Shown in pieces: positions 1-8,246 of a stretch of DNA of 64,000 nucleotides. This DNA comes from CADCVT01 sp036389155 (GTDB lineage: Bacteria > Actinomycetota > Thermoleophilia > Solirubrobacterales > Solirubrobacteraceae), in the NCBI GenBank assembly GCA_036389155.1, contig DASVQN010000017.1, positions 124,001 to 188,000 on the forward strand, written 5' to 3'. The position numbers and the translations under genes are program-made. Numbering within the stretch: the first letter of the stretch is position 1; each line of letters starts with the position of its first letter. Below the pieces are notes generated by a model that worked only from the letters and a program-made list of their open reading frames with translations, was not told the DNA's origin and ran no database searches.

Positions 1-140
1 GCGGTACGGCTGCACGGGTTGGCGTCGTCGCCGACGCCGGAGACCCAGGTACGGGTCGCCTGGCCGAAGGCGGAAGAGGGCAGTACGAGGGCGAACGCGA
101 GAAGAGCGGTCGCGGGCAGGATCCGGCGACGGGGCGGCAT
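1..140 (-). CDS. Secreted beta-helix-type protein, N-terminal fragment
   Basis: Only the first 46 codons are present; the gene runs off the left edge. It begins with ATG at 140 and encodes a clear Sec signal peptide (MPPRRR, then a hydrophobic stretch ending SSAFG), followed by the mature start QATRTWVSGVGDDANPCSRT. That opening resembles the common actinobacterial secreted right-handed parallel beta-helix proteins, which begin with a TWVSGVGDDANPCSRTAPC-type motif. The catalytic or binding part lies outside the window, so the function cannot be stated. The signal peptide is certain; the family call rests on the short N-terminal motif only. Confidence 0.6.
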   Translation of the reverse strand, partial: MPPRRRILPATALLAFALVLPSSAFGQATRTWVSGVGDDANPCSRT

Positions 141-238
141 GTGAAGACTCTATTCCTGCTCGAAGGCCCACATCAAGGTCAGCGAGAAAGAACTGGACGT
201 ATGGACGATGACCAACGAGCAGAACGCTCGTCGATCCC

Positions 239-1390
239 TTAGCGCCTAGCGGCCCAGGCGACGCTTCCGGTGCTGCCGCAGTGGGGGCTGCGAACCTCGA
301 GCGTGCCGGTCACGCGCTTCGCGTCGCGCGAAAAAGCCCCGGAAATCAGCACCTTCGCGTTCTCGTCGGGGTGATCGTCGCTGTAGGTCACGCTGCCGAA
401 CGTGCGGATCGAGAACCGCCACCGGCCGCGCGCTCGCTTGATGGCGATCGCGTTCAGCGACGTCCGACCGATGGTTGTCCTGCAACGGAAGTCGAAGGCC
501 GCGATGTCGATCGAGCGCCCCGCGACGGACAGCAGGAAGCGGCCCTTCCTGGCCGTGTACGTCCCCGACGGGCGTCTCAGCGCCGCGGCGCGGGCCGCCG
601 GGGAGCGCTTCGTGAAGGTCAGGACGCCGCGCCAGTCGCCGCCCGTCCGGCAGCGCTCGTACGACGGATGCAGTCGTGCGCAGCCGCGCGGCGGCCGCCC
701 CGCCGGCGCGCCGCGGAGCGGCAGCGCGATCTTCGCCGCGCTCTGGAACCGGCTCGCCGGGACCGTCACCGCAGCCGACGTGAACCACGGATCCGGCCCG
801 AAGCCGTCGGCGAAGCTGAAGCCGGGCGTCGCGTAGAAGTCGAAGATGCGATCGATGCTCTCGCCCTGGTCGGGGCACTGCAGCGGGAACCGCGTCAGGA
901 CGGTCTTCAGCGGGTTGAGCGCGGTGATCGCGAAGCTGCGGGTCTCCGGCACGTACCGGACCTGCAGGTCCGCGTCCACGCGCCCGGGGCCCGGCGTCCG
1001 CGCCCGCAGCCGGCAGGAGACCGACTTGTCGAGCCGGCGGTACAGCCCGTCGACGTGGCGGTGGGCCACGCGGCCCGTCATCAGCGTCGGTCCGGTCGCG
1101 CCGCTCAGCCCCTGCACCGAGGCGCACGGGTCGGGTGCGCCCTCCGGCGCGGGCCCGCACGGCGGGATCTCGAGCCCGCGGCGGAAGGCGATCGCCCAGC
1201 GCTGCCTGCTCGAGTCGCTCGCGAAGTTGTGGTCGTCCTTCCCGCCCGGGTTCGGCGGGTGGGCCTTGAAGCGGGTGGCGAACTCGCCGGAGCCGCGGTA
1301 GGTGACCGTGAACGTCGCGGCGGGCGCGGCCTGCGCGGCGGCGAGCAGGAGAGCGGCCGATGCGAGGACGGCGGATGCGGGGCGGCGCAC
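239..1390 (-). CDS. Hypothetical secreted protein
   Basis: A 383-residue reading frame read leftwards. I chose the GTG at 1390 because it places a signal peptide (VRRPASAVLASAALLL, then AQAAPAA) directly before the mature sequence TFTVTYRGSGEF. The mature part has several cysteines and a beta-rich look (RWRFSIRTFGSVTYSDDH near the end) and finishes in WAARR. No catalytic motif is recognised. It resembles the many uncharacterised secreted beta-domain proteins of Solirubrobacterales. It is divergent from the DUF6351 gene, whose start is only 66 bases away, so the two share a promoter region. A conserved family could not be identified by reading. Confidence 0.65.
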   Translation of the reverse strand: MRRPASAVLASAALLLAAAQAAPAATFTVTYRGSGEFATRFKAHPPNPGGKDDHNFASDSSRQRWAIAFRRGLEIPPCGPAPEGAPDPCASVQGLSGATGPTLMTGRVAHRHVDGLYRRLDKSVSCRLRARTPGPGRVDADLQVRYVPETRSFAITALNPLKTVLTRFPLQCPDQGESIDRIFDFYATPGFSFADGFGPDPWFTSAAVTVPASRFQSAAKIALPLRGAPAGRPPRGCARLHPSYERCRTGGDWRGVLTFTKRSPAARAAALRRPSGTYTARKGRFLLSVAGRSIDIAAFDFRCRTTIGRTSLNAIAIKRARGRWRFSIRTFGSVTYSDDHPDENAKVLISGAFSRDAKRVTGTLEVRSPHCGSTGSVAWAARR

Positions 1391-1456
1391 GCGGTCGAGG
1401 CTAGCGGCGCCCGCCGACCGCCGCACGAAACCGGGTCCCGCTGGATACTCCGGAAT

Positions 1457-3841
1457 ATGCACCGGGCTCTGCTTTCGACGACGTGCGCGCTGGCCGCGCT
1501 CCTTGGGTTCGCGACGTCCGCCATGGCCGCGGGCGACACCGAGATCCGCGTCCTCTCCGGGCGCGCCGACATCGTGTCCGGCGGCGACGCGCTGGTGCAG
1601 GTGATCCCGCCGACCGGGGTGGAGCCGGCAGCGCTGAGCGTCGACGTCGACGGACGGGACGTGACCGGCCAGTTCGCGGTGCGCCCGGACGGCCGGTTCC
1701 TCGCGCTGCTCACCGGGCTGAAGGACGGCGCCAACCTCGTCACCGCCCGCGCGCCCGACGGGCGCGGCGCGCACATCACGCTGCGCAACCACCCGATCGG
1801 CGGCCCGACGATCGCCGGCCCGCAGATCCAGCCGTGGTCGTGCTTCGAGGGCGCGATCGACCCGCAGTGCAACCGCCCGCCGAAGTACGAGTTCCTCTAC
1901 AAGCCCTCGGGCGGCGGGTCGCTGCAGCCGTACGACCCGAAGAGCCCGCCGTCGGACGTCGCGACGACGACGACCGACCAGGGCAGGCAGGTCCCGTTCA
2001 TCGTGCGTCAGGAGACCGGCGCGCTGGATCGCGACGAGTACCGCATCGCCGTCCTGTACGACCCGGGCAAGCCGTGGGAGCCGTGGGCGCCGCAGGACGG
2101 CTTCAACCACAAGATGGTGATCTTCCACGGCGCGAGCTGCGACACGGCCTACGAGCAGGCCGACGCGCCGGACGTCCTGAACGAGACGGCGCTGGGCCGC
2201 GGGTTCGTGACGATGTCGCACGCCCTCGACAACGCCGGCCACAACTGCAACATCGTCACGCAGGCCGAGTCGCTCATCATGACCAAGGAGCGGGTCGAGG
2301 AGCAGTACGGCGAGCTGCGCTACACGATCGGCAGCGGGTGCTCGGGCGGCTCGCTCGTCCAGCAGCAGGTCGCCAACGCGTACCCCGGGCTGTACCAGGG
2401 GATCACGCCGCAGTGCAGCTTCACCGACGCCTGGTCGTCGGCCATGCAGTACGTCAACTACCAGCTGCTGCGCCGCTACTACGAGAACCCGGACCAGTGG
2501 GCGCCGGGCGTGGCCTGGTCGCCGGACAAGATCAGCGCGGTCGAGGGGCATCCGGACCCGGCGAACGCGATCACGTTCACCGAGGTGATCCCGTCCAGCG
2601 GCGAGCCCACCCGGTCGTGCCCCGGGGTGCCGCCGGAGCAGGTCTACGACGAGAACACGAACCCGAAGGGCGTGCGCTGCACGTTCCAGGACTACATGGT
2701 CAACGTGTTCGGCCGGCGCGCGCAGGACGGCTTCGCGGCCCGGCCGCTCGGCAACGTCGGCCTGCAGTACGGGCTCAAGGCGCTGCTGGCGCAGAAGATC
2801 ACGCCCGCCGAGTTCCTCGACCTCAACCAGAAGATCGGGTCCTTCGACATGGACTACAACCCGATCCCCGACCGCACCGACGCCGACCGGCCGGCGCTCG
2901 AGCGCGTCTACCGCAGCGGCGCGGTCGACACGGCGGAGAACCTCGACAAGGTCGCGATCATCGACCTGCGCGGGCCCGACCCCGGGGCGTTCCACGACGT
3001 CTACCGCACGTACGTCATGCGCGCGCGCCTGGAGCGCGAGCACGGCACGGCGGCCAACCAGATCCTGTGGCGCGGGCAGATCCCGCTCATCGGCGACCAC
3101 AACTACGTCGACCAGTCGATCATCGCGGTCGACGAGTGGCTCGCGAACGTCGAGAAGGACGACCGCGACGTCCCGCTCGCCAAGAAGATCCTGGACGACA
3201 AGCCCAAGACGCTGAAGGACCGCTGCACCGACGGCAACGGCAACGAGCAGCCGGCGTCGGTGTGCGACGGGACGGTCCAGGCGTACTCCGACCCGCAGAT
3301 CGAGGCCGGGATGCCCTACACCGACGACAACCTGCGCTGCTCGCTCAAGCCGCTGCGGCGCAGCGACTACGGGCCGATCCTGTTCAGCGACGAGCAGTGG
3401 GCCCAGCTCGAGAAGCTCTACCCGCAGGGGGTGTGCGACTTCACCAAGCCGGGCGAGGACAGGGTGAGGACGAACGTCTGGCAGACGTACCAGGACGAGA
3501 ACGGCGCCGTGATCTACGGCGGGCGGCCGCTCGGGCCGAAGCCCGTCTCCGAGCCGTTCGGCCCGCTCGTGCTCCCGCCGCAGCGGCGCTGCGCGAGCCG
3601 GCGCAACTTCACGATCCGCCTGCCGCGCGGCGTGCGGCGAGCGCGGGTGTCGTACGCCGGGCGCCGCGCGAAGGTGATCCGCGGCCGCCGGCTGCGGGCG
3701 CGGATCGACCTGCGCGGGCTGCCGAAGCGGCGCGTGGTCGTCCGCATCGTCGGCCGCACGCGCAGCGGGCGCGTCGTGCGCCAGAAGCGCGTCTACCGGC
3801 CGTGCGCGACCGTCAAGCGGACCGGTCGCACGCGCTGGTAG
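1457..3841 (+). CDS. DUF6351 family secreted alpha/beta-hydrolase-like protein
   Basis: A 794-residue secreted protein. The start ATG at 1457 gives a signal peptide (MHRALLSTTCALAALLGFAT...AMAAG) and lies 7 bases after a -10-like GATACT. The mature protein opens IRVLSGRADIVSGGDALVQV, the hallmark N-terminus of DUF6351 proteins. A nucleophile-elbow-like motif GSGCSGGSL puts a serine at about residue 296, and many conserved Cys pairs follow, as expected for an exported hydrolase. The last ~80 residues form a strongly arginine-rich beta-like tail (RRVVVRIVGRTRSGR). Family membership is confident. Substrate is unknown; an esterase or depolymerase role is inference from the elbow motif. Its stop lies 5 bases from the stop of the convergent hydrolase gene. 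Confidence 0.85.
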   Translation: MHRALLSTTCALAALLGFATSAMAAGDTEIRVLSGRADIVSGGDALVQVIPPTGVEPAALSVDVDGRDVTGQFAVRPDGRFLALLTGLKDGANLVTARAPDGRGAHITLRNHPIGGPTIAGPQIQPWSCFEGAIDPQCNRPPKYEFLYKPSGGGSLQPYDPKSPPSDVATTTTDQGRQVPFIVRQETGALDRDEYRIAVLYDPGKPWEPWAPQDGFNHKMVIFHGASCDTAYEQADAPDVLNETALGRGFVTMSHALDNAGHNCNIVTQAESLIMTKERVEEQYGELRYTIGSGCSGGSLVQQQVANAYPGLYQGITPQCSFTDAWSSAMQYVNYQLLRRYYENPDQWAPGVAWSPDKISAVEGHPDPANAITFTEVIPSSGEPTRSCPGVPPEQVYDENTNPKGVRCTFQDYMVNVFGRRAQDGFAARPLGNVGLQYGLKALLAQKITPAEFLDLNQKIGSFDMDYNPIPDRTDADRPALERVYRSGAVDTAENLDKVAIIDLRGPDPGAFHDVYRTYVMRARLEREHGTAANQILWRGQIPLIGDHNYVDQSIIAVDEWLANVEKDDRDVPLAKKILDDKPKTLKDRCTDGNGNEQPASVCDGTVQAYSDPQIEAGMPYTDDNLRCSLKPLRRSDYGPILFSDEQWAQLEKLYPQGVCDFTKPGEDRVRTNVWQTYQDENGAVIYGGRPLGPKPVSEPFGPLVLPPQRRCASRRNFTIRLPRGVRRARVSYAGRRAKVIRGRRLRARIDLRGLPKRRVVVRIVGRTRSGRVVRQKRVYRPCATVKRTGRTRW

Positions 3842-3845
3842 CCCG

Positions 3846-5588
3846 CTACCGCGAGGGCAGCGCCACCTTCACCTTCGACAGCGTCGCCTTCCACGTCGCC
3901 GGGCTCGGGGCGTAGGTCGGCTCGTCGCGGCCCACGAGCTCGACCACGACGCGGTGGCCCTTGGCGAACTTCCAGCCGTTGCCGTCGAGCGTGAAGCGGA
4001 AGCTGCCCTTCTCGTCGTCCGCTAGCCGGTAGGCGCCGCGGGTGATCATCAGCTGCTCGTTCGTGCGCGGGTTGAGGTCCCACAGGCGCGCGATGATCTG
4101 GCCGTAGCGGCCCTTCGTCGCGACGCGGCCGGTGATGACCGGCCGGCCGAGGAGCGTGAACGACCGGCGCACGCGGCCGGCGACGACCGCCTTGTTCTTC
4201 TTGTCCGGGGTGTGCGGCGAGCAGTGCGACGCCGTCGCGCCGAGCGGGTTGAGCTCGGCCGCGAGCTCCTTGCTCGCCCCGGCCGACGAGATGCGCAGGC
4301 GGCTCTTGGTCTGCATGCGCACGGTCCTCGTCGTCAGCTTGTCGTAGCTCGGCGCGGCGTATGGCCCGCCGCCGGCGGGGGCGTCGGACGGGCAGCTCAT
4401 CGTGAACACCGTCGCGACGCCGGGGCGGAGCTTCGGCGCGCTGCCCTTCAGCCAGCTGTCGAGGAACTGCAGGCCCTGGCGGTTGAAGGCCGCGACGTCC
4501 GCCGGGTGGTTCGCGCCCGGGTTGTGCCCGAGGTCGGCGAGCTGCAGCGCGACCGGGAACTGCGGGTCGACCTTCCGCAGGCGGTCGTACGCGGCGAGCG
4601 ACTGGCCGACGGGGAAGAGGGCGTCCGTCCAGCCGGACTGCAGCAGCAGCGGCGACGGCCCGTCGATGGGCGGCGGGACGCTCGCGACGCCGTGGAAGCT
4701 GTAGGCGTTGTCGAGGACCGGCTGGACCTCCGCGCCGAGCGTGCCGGCGTCGAGGCCGGCCTTCCAGCGCTTGACGTCGGTGTCGACGGGCCCGCCGGTC
4801 TCGGCGGTGAAGCCTCCGAAGGCGACGAGGAAGATGCCGCCGGCGTAGGCCTTCGTCGGGACGCCGGTGGGCGTGCGCGACCAGGCGTCGGCGCGACCGT
4901 TGCGCAGGAAGATGCTCTCGCCGTTGGTCCACAGCCAGCGCGGCCACGCCGCGGTCAGGCTGATCGGCGTGCCCTTCGGGCTCGTCCACGGCGAGTAGCT
5001 GCCGTCGGGGTTGCGCACGCGGTCCTTGAGGTAGCCGAGCATCGTCGACGCGCCGCCGCCGTAGGAGATGCCGGTCGAGCCGATGGCGTCGGGCTTGGCG
5101 ATCCCCTCGTCGACGAGCCGGCCGACCAGCGTCTGGTAGTCGCGGATCTCGTAGCGGATGTCGTCGAGGCGGGTGAAGGACTGCTCGCAGCCCGCCGTCC
5201 GCGACTCGGGCTTGCCGCACGAGTCGCCGAAACCGCGCGCCGTGGGGGTGACGACCGCGTAGCCGGCCTTCGCGAAGGACTGCGCGTCGTAGCCCGGGTT
5301 CGTGGGGCTCGGCTTGAGGAAGGACCCCTTGTTCCCGCCGAGGCCGTGCAGGAGCAGCAGCGTCGGGAACGGGCCGTCGCCCTCGGGCGGGAGCGTGACG
5401 TCGACGTCGATCGGCGTCCCGTCGAAGCTCGGGACGCGCTGGTCGAGCGTGGTCGTCGGGCAGGAGCGGAAGCCGGCCTGCGGTGTGCACTCGTGGCCGA
5501 ACGGCGTCGGTGCGGCCTGGGCGGTGGCGGGGGAGAACGCGGCGACGGCGGCTGCGAGCAGCGGGGCGCGGAGGCTGAGGCGGGACAC
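3846..5588 (-). CDS. CocE/NonD family secreted hydrolase
   Basis: About 580 residues. The GTG at 5588 is preferred because AAGG lies 6 bases upstream and it gives a compact signal peptide (VSRLSLRAPLLAAAVAAFS); an ATG at 5606 would add six residues. The order is a signal peptide, an alpha/beta hydrolase core with an oxyanion-type LLLLHGLGGNKGSF, the nucleophile elbow GISYGGGAS near residue 175, and a C-terminal beta domain (FRFTLDGNGWKFAKGHRV) like the X-Pro dipeptidyl-peptidase C-terminal domain. CocE/NonD enzymes hydrolyse acyl esters or N-terminal peptides; the specific substrate cannot be told. It is divergent from the methyltransferase at 5615 and convergent with the DUF6351 hydrolase. 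Confidence 0.85.
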   Translation of the reverse strand: MSRLSLRAPLLAAAVAAFSPATAQAAPTPFGHECTPQAGFRSCPTTTLDQRVPSFDGTPIDVDVTLPPEGDGPFPTLLLLHGLGGNKGSFLKPSPTNPGYDAQSFAKAGYAVVTPTARGFGDSCGKPESRTAGCEQSFTRLDDIRYEIRDYQTLVGRLVDEGIAKPDAIGSTGISYGGGASTMLGYLKDRVRNPDGSYSPWTSPKGTPISLTAAWPRWLWTNGESIFLRNGRADAWSRTPTGVPTKAYAGGIFLVAFGGFTAETGGPVDTDVKRWKAGLDAGTLGAEVQPVLDNAYSFHGVASVPPPIDGPSPLLLQSGWTDALFPVGQSLAAYDRLRKVDPQFPVALQLADLGHNPGANHPADVAAFNRQGLQFLDSWLKGSAPKLRPGVATVFTMSCPSDAPAGGGPYAAPSYDKLTTRTVRMQTKSRLRISSAGASKELAAELNPLGATASHCSPHTPDKKNKAVVAGRVRRSFTLLGRPVITGRVATKGRYGQIIARLWDLNPRTNEQLMITRGAYRLADDEKGSFRFTLDGNGWKFAKGHRVVVELVGRDEPTYAPSPATWKATLSKVKVALPSR

Positions 5589-5614
5589 AGGGACACCTTG
5601 CCACACTCGGCGCC

Positions 5615-6280
5615 TTGTCTTTGCTGCCAGAAGCGCTGCGGCGCATCGTTCCCGATCGCGCGCGCGACCACGTGGGCCTGCGCGCGGTCGCCGTGGGCTA
5701 CGGGCTCATCCCGCCGCGGGCGCTGCACTCCGAGGAGGACGTGGCGTTGCTGGCCTCCCTCGCGCGCGGGGCCGCGCGGGTGGTCGAGGTGGGCGTGTAC
5801 GAGGGGGCGTCCGCCGTGGTGCTGTGCGAGGTGCTGGCGGGCGAGGCGGAGCTGCACCTCATCGACCCGTTCGGCGAGCAGCCGGGCGCGCTGCGGCGGG
5901 GGTGGGCGGCGACGGAGTGGGCGACGCGGCGGGTCGTCGGGCGGGCGGCGCGCGGCGGGTCGGCGCCGCGCGTGGTCTGGCACGTGGCGTTCAGCGCGGA
6001 TGTCGCGCGCTCGTGGGCGGGCGGGCCGGTCGACCTCGTCTTCGTCGACGGCGACCACCTCGAGCCGGGCGTGCTCCTCGACTGGGAGCTGTGGCACCCG
6101 CACGTCGCGGCCGGCGGCCACGTCCTCTTCCACGACGCGCGCCTCGGCCGCGAGGGCGGGCGCGGCCTGCCGGGGCCGACCGCGGTCGTGGACCGGTTGT
6201 TCCGCGGGGCCGACGCCGTGGCGGGGTGGGAGATCGTCGCGGAGGTCGATCGGATGGTCGCGGTGCAGCGGACCGGCTAG
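5615..6280 (+). CDS. Class I SAM-dependent methyltransferase
   Basis: 221 residues if started at the TTG at 5615; a GTG at 5672 is an alternative that keeps the whole domain. The fold shows motif I VVEVGVYEGASAVVL, an acidic residue ending the second strand (LHLIDPFGE), and the post-III signature DLVFVDGDHLEPGVLLDWE followed by GGHVLFHDARLG. This pattern matches the Methyltransf_24/CmcI-like group that often modifies sugars or small molecules. Only 26 bases separate it from the divergent hydrolase start. Its stop overlaps the stop of the leftward SnoaL-like gene by 4 bases. The acceptor substrate is unknown. Confidence 0.75.
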   Translation: MSLLPEALRRIVPDRARDHVGLRAVAVGYGLIPPRALHSEEDVALLASLARGAARVVEVGVYEGASAVVLCEVLAGEAELHLIDPFGEQPGALRRGWAATEWATRRVVGRAARGGSAPRVVWHVAFSADVARSWAGGPVDLVFVDGDHLEPGVLLDWELWHPHVAAGGHVLFHDARLGREGGRGLPGPTAVVDRLFRGADAVAGWEIVAEVDRMVAVQRTG

Positions 6281-6672
6281 GCGGCCGCGAGGCGACCGAC
6301 CGCGTCCAGCGCCTCGCGCCGCGAGGGGTACGACTCGATGCGGATCACACGCTCGTCGCGCGTGCGGTAGACCCAGAACAGGGGCGAGTCCGACAGGGCC
6401 GCGCGCGAGACGATCCGCATCCGGCCACCGACCAGGACCGCGTGCTCGCCCACCTGCTCGCACGTGTGCAGCGAGGGCTCGAAGCGGATGCCGTCGCGGG
6501 TCAGCCGCTCGAGGTACTCGCGCATCTCGGCCGCGCCGCGGACGCCGCGCGCCTCGGGGAACTCGCGCGACATGATCCACTCGCAGTCGTCGTCGACGTG
6601 CTCGAGCGTGGCCAGGGCCCCGCCGGTCGCGTAGGCCGCCCACAGCGCATGGACCTGGTCCACCGCGGTCAC
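6277..6672 (-). CDS. SnoaL-like / NTF2-fold protein
   Basis: 131 residues starting on GTG at 6672 (a second GTG at 6663 is possible). The pattern of an N-terminal helix (VDQVHALWAAYATGGALATLEHVDDDCEWIM, quoted here as segments VDQVHALWAAYATGG and HVDDDCEWIM), a middle segment FPEARGVRGAAEMREYLERL, and C-terminal strands VLVGGRMRIVS and FWVYRTRDERVIRIESY is typical of the NTF2/SnoaL-like cone fold. Such proteins are small isomerases, cyclases or ligand binders. No catalytic Asp/His constellation can be assigned with confidence. It sits between the methyltransferase and the ATPase without obvious coupling. Confidence 0.7.
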   Translation of the reverse strand: MTAVDQVHALWAAYATGGALATLEHVDDDCEWIMSREFPEARGVRGAAEMREYLERLTRDGIRFEPSLHTCEQVGEHAVLVGGRMRIVSRAALSDSPLFWVYRTRDERVIRIESYPSRREALDAVGRLAAA

Positions 6673-6723
6673 CCGATCACTCTGACCCGGCCGCGTCGGC
6701 CGCGCCTGCCCGACGTCGCTTTG

Positions 6724-7140
6724 CTACCGCGGTCGGCGGTCGATTTCGAACCAGACGTGCGTGGAGCCCTCGTAGACGCCCCACCGGTCCGTGAGCTCCT
6801 CCACGAGGTGCAGGCCCCACCCGCCGGGCTCGCTCATCGGCCGGTCGCGCGCCTTCGGCTCGAACCCCGCGCCCTGGTCGACGACCTCGACGCGCAGCTT
6901 GCGCGGCCCGTCCGCCGCGATCTGCAGCTTCAGCGACCCGGCGCCGCCGTACTTGACGCTGTTGGTGACGAGCTCGGAGACGAGCAGGAGGACGTCCGGG
7001 CGCACGTCGTCGTCGATCGAGCTCCCGAGCCGCTCGACCGCCCTGCGCGCCTTCCACGGCGCCTTCGCATCACGAGGTATGTCGACGTCCACGATCATCC
7101 GGTCTCGCTCGCCGAGGGACTGCGTCCTCGTTCTTCCCAT
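6724..7140 (-). CDS. HATPase_c_2 (RsbW-like) ATP-binding protein, probable anti-sigma factor
   Basis: 138 residues. The GHKL ATPase motifs are visible in order: N box LLLVSELVTNSVKYGG, G1 box VEVVDQGAGFEPKARD, and G2-like GGWGLHLVEELTDRWGV. There is no histidine phosphoacceptor domain, so this is a stand-alone RsbW/SpoIIAB-type kinase domain. Family members bind alternative sigma factors or phosphorylate STAS anti-anti-sigma partners. No STAS or sigma gene lies beside it, so the partner is probably encoded elsewhere. Transcription runs away from the tRNA genes, whose promoters occupy the same short gap. Confidence 0.85.
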   Translation of the reverse strand: MGRTRTQSLGERDRMIVDVDIPRDAKAPWKARRAVERLGSSIDDDVRPDVLLLVSELVTNSVKYGGAGSLKLQIAADGPRKLRVEVVDQGAGFEPKARDRPMSEPGGWGLHLVEELTDRWGVYEGSTHVWFEIDRRPR

Positions 7141-7178
7141 TATGGCGAAGTCCTACGAGCACGTCGCCAGTGCGGCGC

Positions 7179-7184
7179 TACCAT
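7179..7184 (+). promoter_or_regulatory. Probable -10 element for tRNA-Leu
   Basis: TACCAT lies 12 bases before the mature tRNA-Leu end, inside the shared string gcgcTACC. The same gcgcTACC context recurs before tRNA-Glu (TACCCT, 7291-7296). No convincing -35 hexamer is seen. Confidence 0.35.
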
Positions 7185-7196
7185 CTCGCCGCGCCA

Positions 7197-7280
7197 GCGG
7201 ATGTGGCGGAATTGGTAGACGCGCGGCGTTCAGGTCGCCGTGGGGGCAACCCCGTGGAGGTTCGAGTCCTCTCATCCGCA
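7197..7280 (+). tRNA. tRNA-Leu (anticodon CAG)
   Basis: An 84-base class II tRNA without encoded CCA. The acceptor stem GCGGATG (7197-7203) pairs with CATCCGC (7273-7279), followed by discriminator A at 7280. The anticodon arm CGGCG-TTCAGGT-CGCCG gives anticodon CAG, which reads CUG leucine codons, the dominant Leu codon in this GC-rich DNA. A long variable arm (gtgggggcaaccccgt) and the T loop GTTCGAGTC are present. Confidence 0.97.
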
Positions 7281-7311
7281 CTCCCCGCGCTACCCTTTGG
7301 CGCCGGTACGC

Positions 7312-7384
7312 GCCGCTATCGTCTAGGGGACTAGGACGCCGCCCTCTCACGGCGGAAACCGGGGTTCGAATCCCCGTAGCGGTA
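7312..7384 (+). tRNA. tRNA-Glu (anticodon CTC)
   Basis: A 73-base tRNA. The acceptor stem GCCGCTA (7312-7318) pairs with TAGCGGT (7377-7383), with the G1-U72 wobble usual for tRNA-Glu, and the discriminator is A7384. The anticodon arm CCGCC-CTCTCAC-GGCGG gives anticodon CTC for GAG codons. The T arm CGGGG-TTCGAAT-CCCCG is perfect. CCA is not encoded. The gene follows tRNA-Leu by 31 bases and has its own -10-like TACCCT at 7291. Confidence 0.97.
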
Positions 7385-7442
7385 CTCCTCTCCCGCAGGT
7401 CGTCCGGCCCTCTTCGCGGCGTCCTCCTCGTACAGTGGTCGC

Positions 7443-8189
7443 GTGCCCGCCCTGCCCTCCGCGGTGGTGCACGTCCTGACCGAGGATCGTCGTCTGGGCG
7501 CGCACCTTCCGCCCGAAGAGCTCGCCGCCGCAGCACAGCAGCTGGTCGCGGCCGAGGTCCGTCTGCGCGAGGGCCCGTGGGTCCACGACGAGCGGCTCGG
7601 CTCGGCCCCCGGCGACCTCGGGTTCCTGGTGATCGACGGCCTGCTGACGCGCGAGCTGCGCGTCGGCCGTCACGGGTGCACCGAGCTGCTCGGCCCGCGC
7701 GACGTCCTGCGTCCCTGGGACGTCGACGACGGCCGCGAGGCCCCGGTCACGCACGAGTCGGCGTGGCGCGTCGTCCAGCCCGCGCGCCTCGCCGTGCTCG
7801 ACGCGCACTTCGCCTCGCTCGCGGGCCGGTTCCCGCCCGTGATCGCCGAGCTGATGAGCCGCACCCTCGGCCGCTCGCGCGACCTCGCGCTGCTCCTGGC
7901 CATCGCCGCGATGCCGCGTCTCGACGCGCGGCTGCTCGCCGCGCTCTGGCACCTCGCCGACCGCTGGGGTCGTGTCGGCCCGCACGGCACGCTGCTCCCG
8001 GTGCGGCTCACGCACGAGACGCTCGCCGGCCTCGTGGGCGCGCAGCGCCCGTCGGTGACGACCGCGCTGCGGGCCCTCGAGCGCCGCGGCGCGCTGCGCC
8101 GCGAAGCCGGCGGAGGCTGGCTGCTGCTCGGCGACCCGCCGGGCGACGCCGAGCGCGCCGTCAGCGAGCCGTTCCGCGCCGTGGGCTGA
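7443..8189 (+). CDS. Crp/Fnr family transcriptional regulator
   Basis: 248 residues from a GTG at 7443, which lies 6 bases after a -10-like TACAGT (7431-7436), so the mRNA is probably leaderless. The N-terminal ~130 residues look like a cNMP-binding-type beta barrel (LGFLVIDGLLTRELRVGRHGCTELLG in segments, then GPRDVLRPWD), but the phosphate-binding cassette typical of cAMP-binding members is not evident. A dimerisation helix follows, then a winged helix with the recognition motif LTHETLAGLVGAQRPSVTTAL and the wing LERRGALRRE. The effector is unknown. It may act on the neighbouring secreted-protein or cobalamin genes, but nothing in the sequence proves this. Confidence 0.85.
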   Translation: MPALPSAVVHVLTEDRRLGAHLPPEELAAAAQQLVAAEVRLREGPWVHDERLGSAPGDLGFLVIDGLLTRELRVGRHGCTELLGPRDVLRPWDVDDGREAPVTHESAWRVVQPARLAVLDAHFASLAGRFPPVIAELMSRTLGRSRDLALLLAIAAMPRLDARLLAALWHLADRWGRVGPHGTLLPVRLTHETLAGLVGAQRPSVTTALRALERRGALRREAGGGWLLLGDPPGDAERAVSEPFRAVG

Positions 8190-8246
8190 GCCGCCGCGGC
8201 GCGAACCTGCGCAAGCGCCGCGCCGACGCTCTACGGTCCCGCCGCG

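Noticed and set aside
7197..7384. tRNA-associated genomic island attachment site
   Set aside because: No integrase and no direct repeat of either tRNA 3' end was found nearby.
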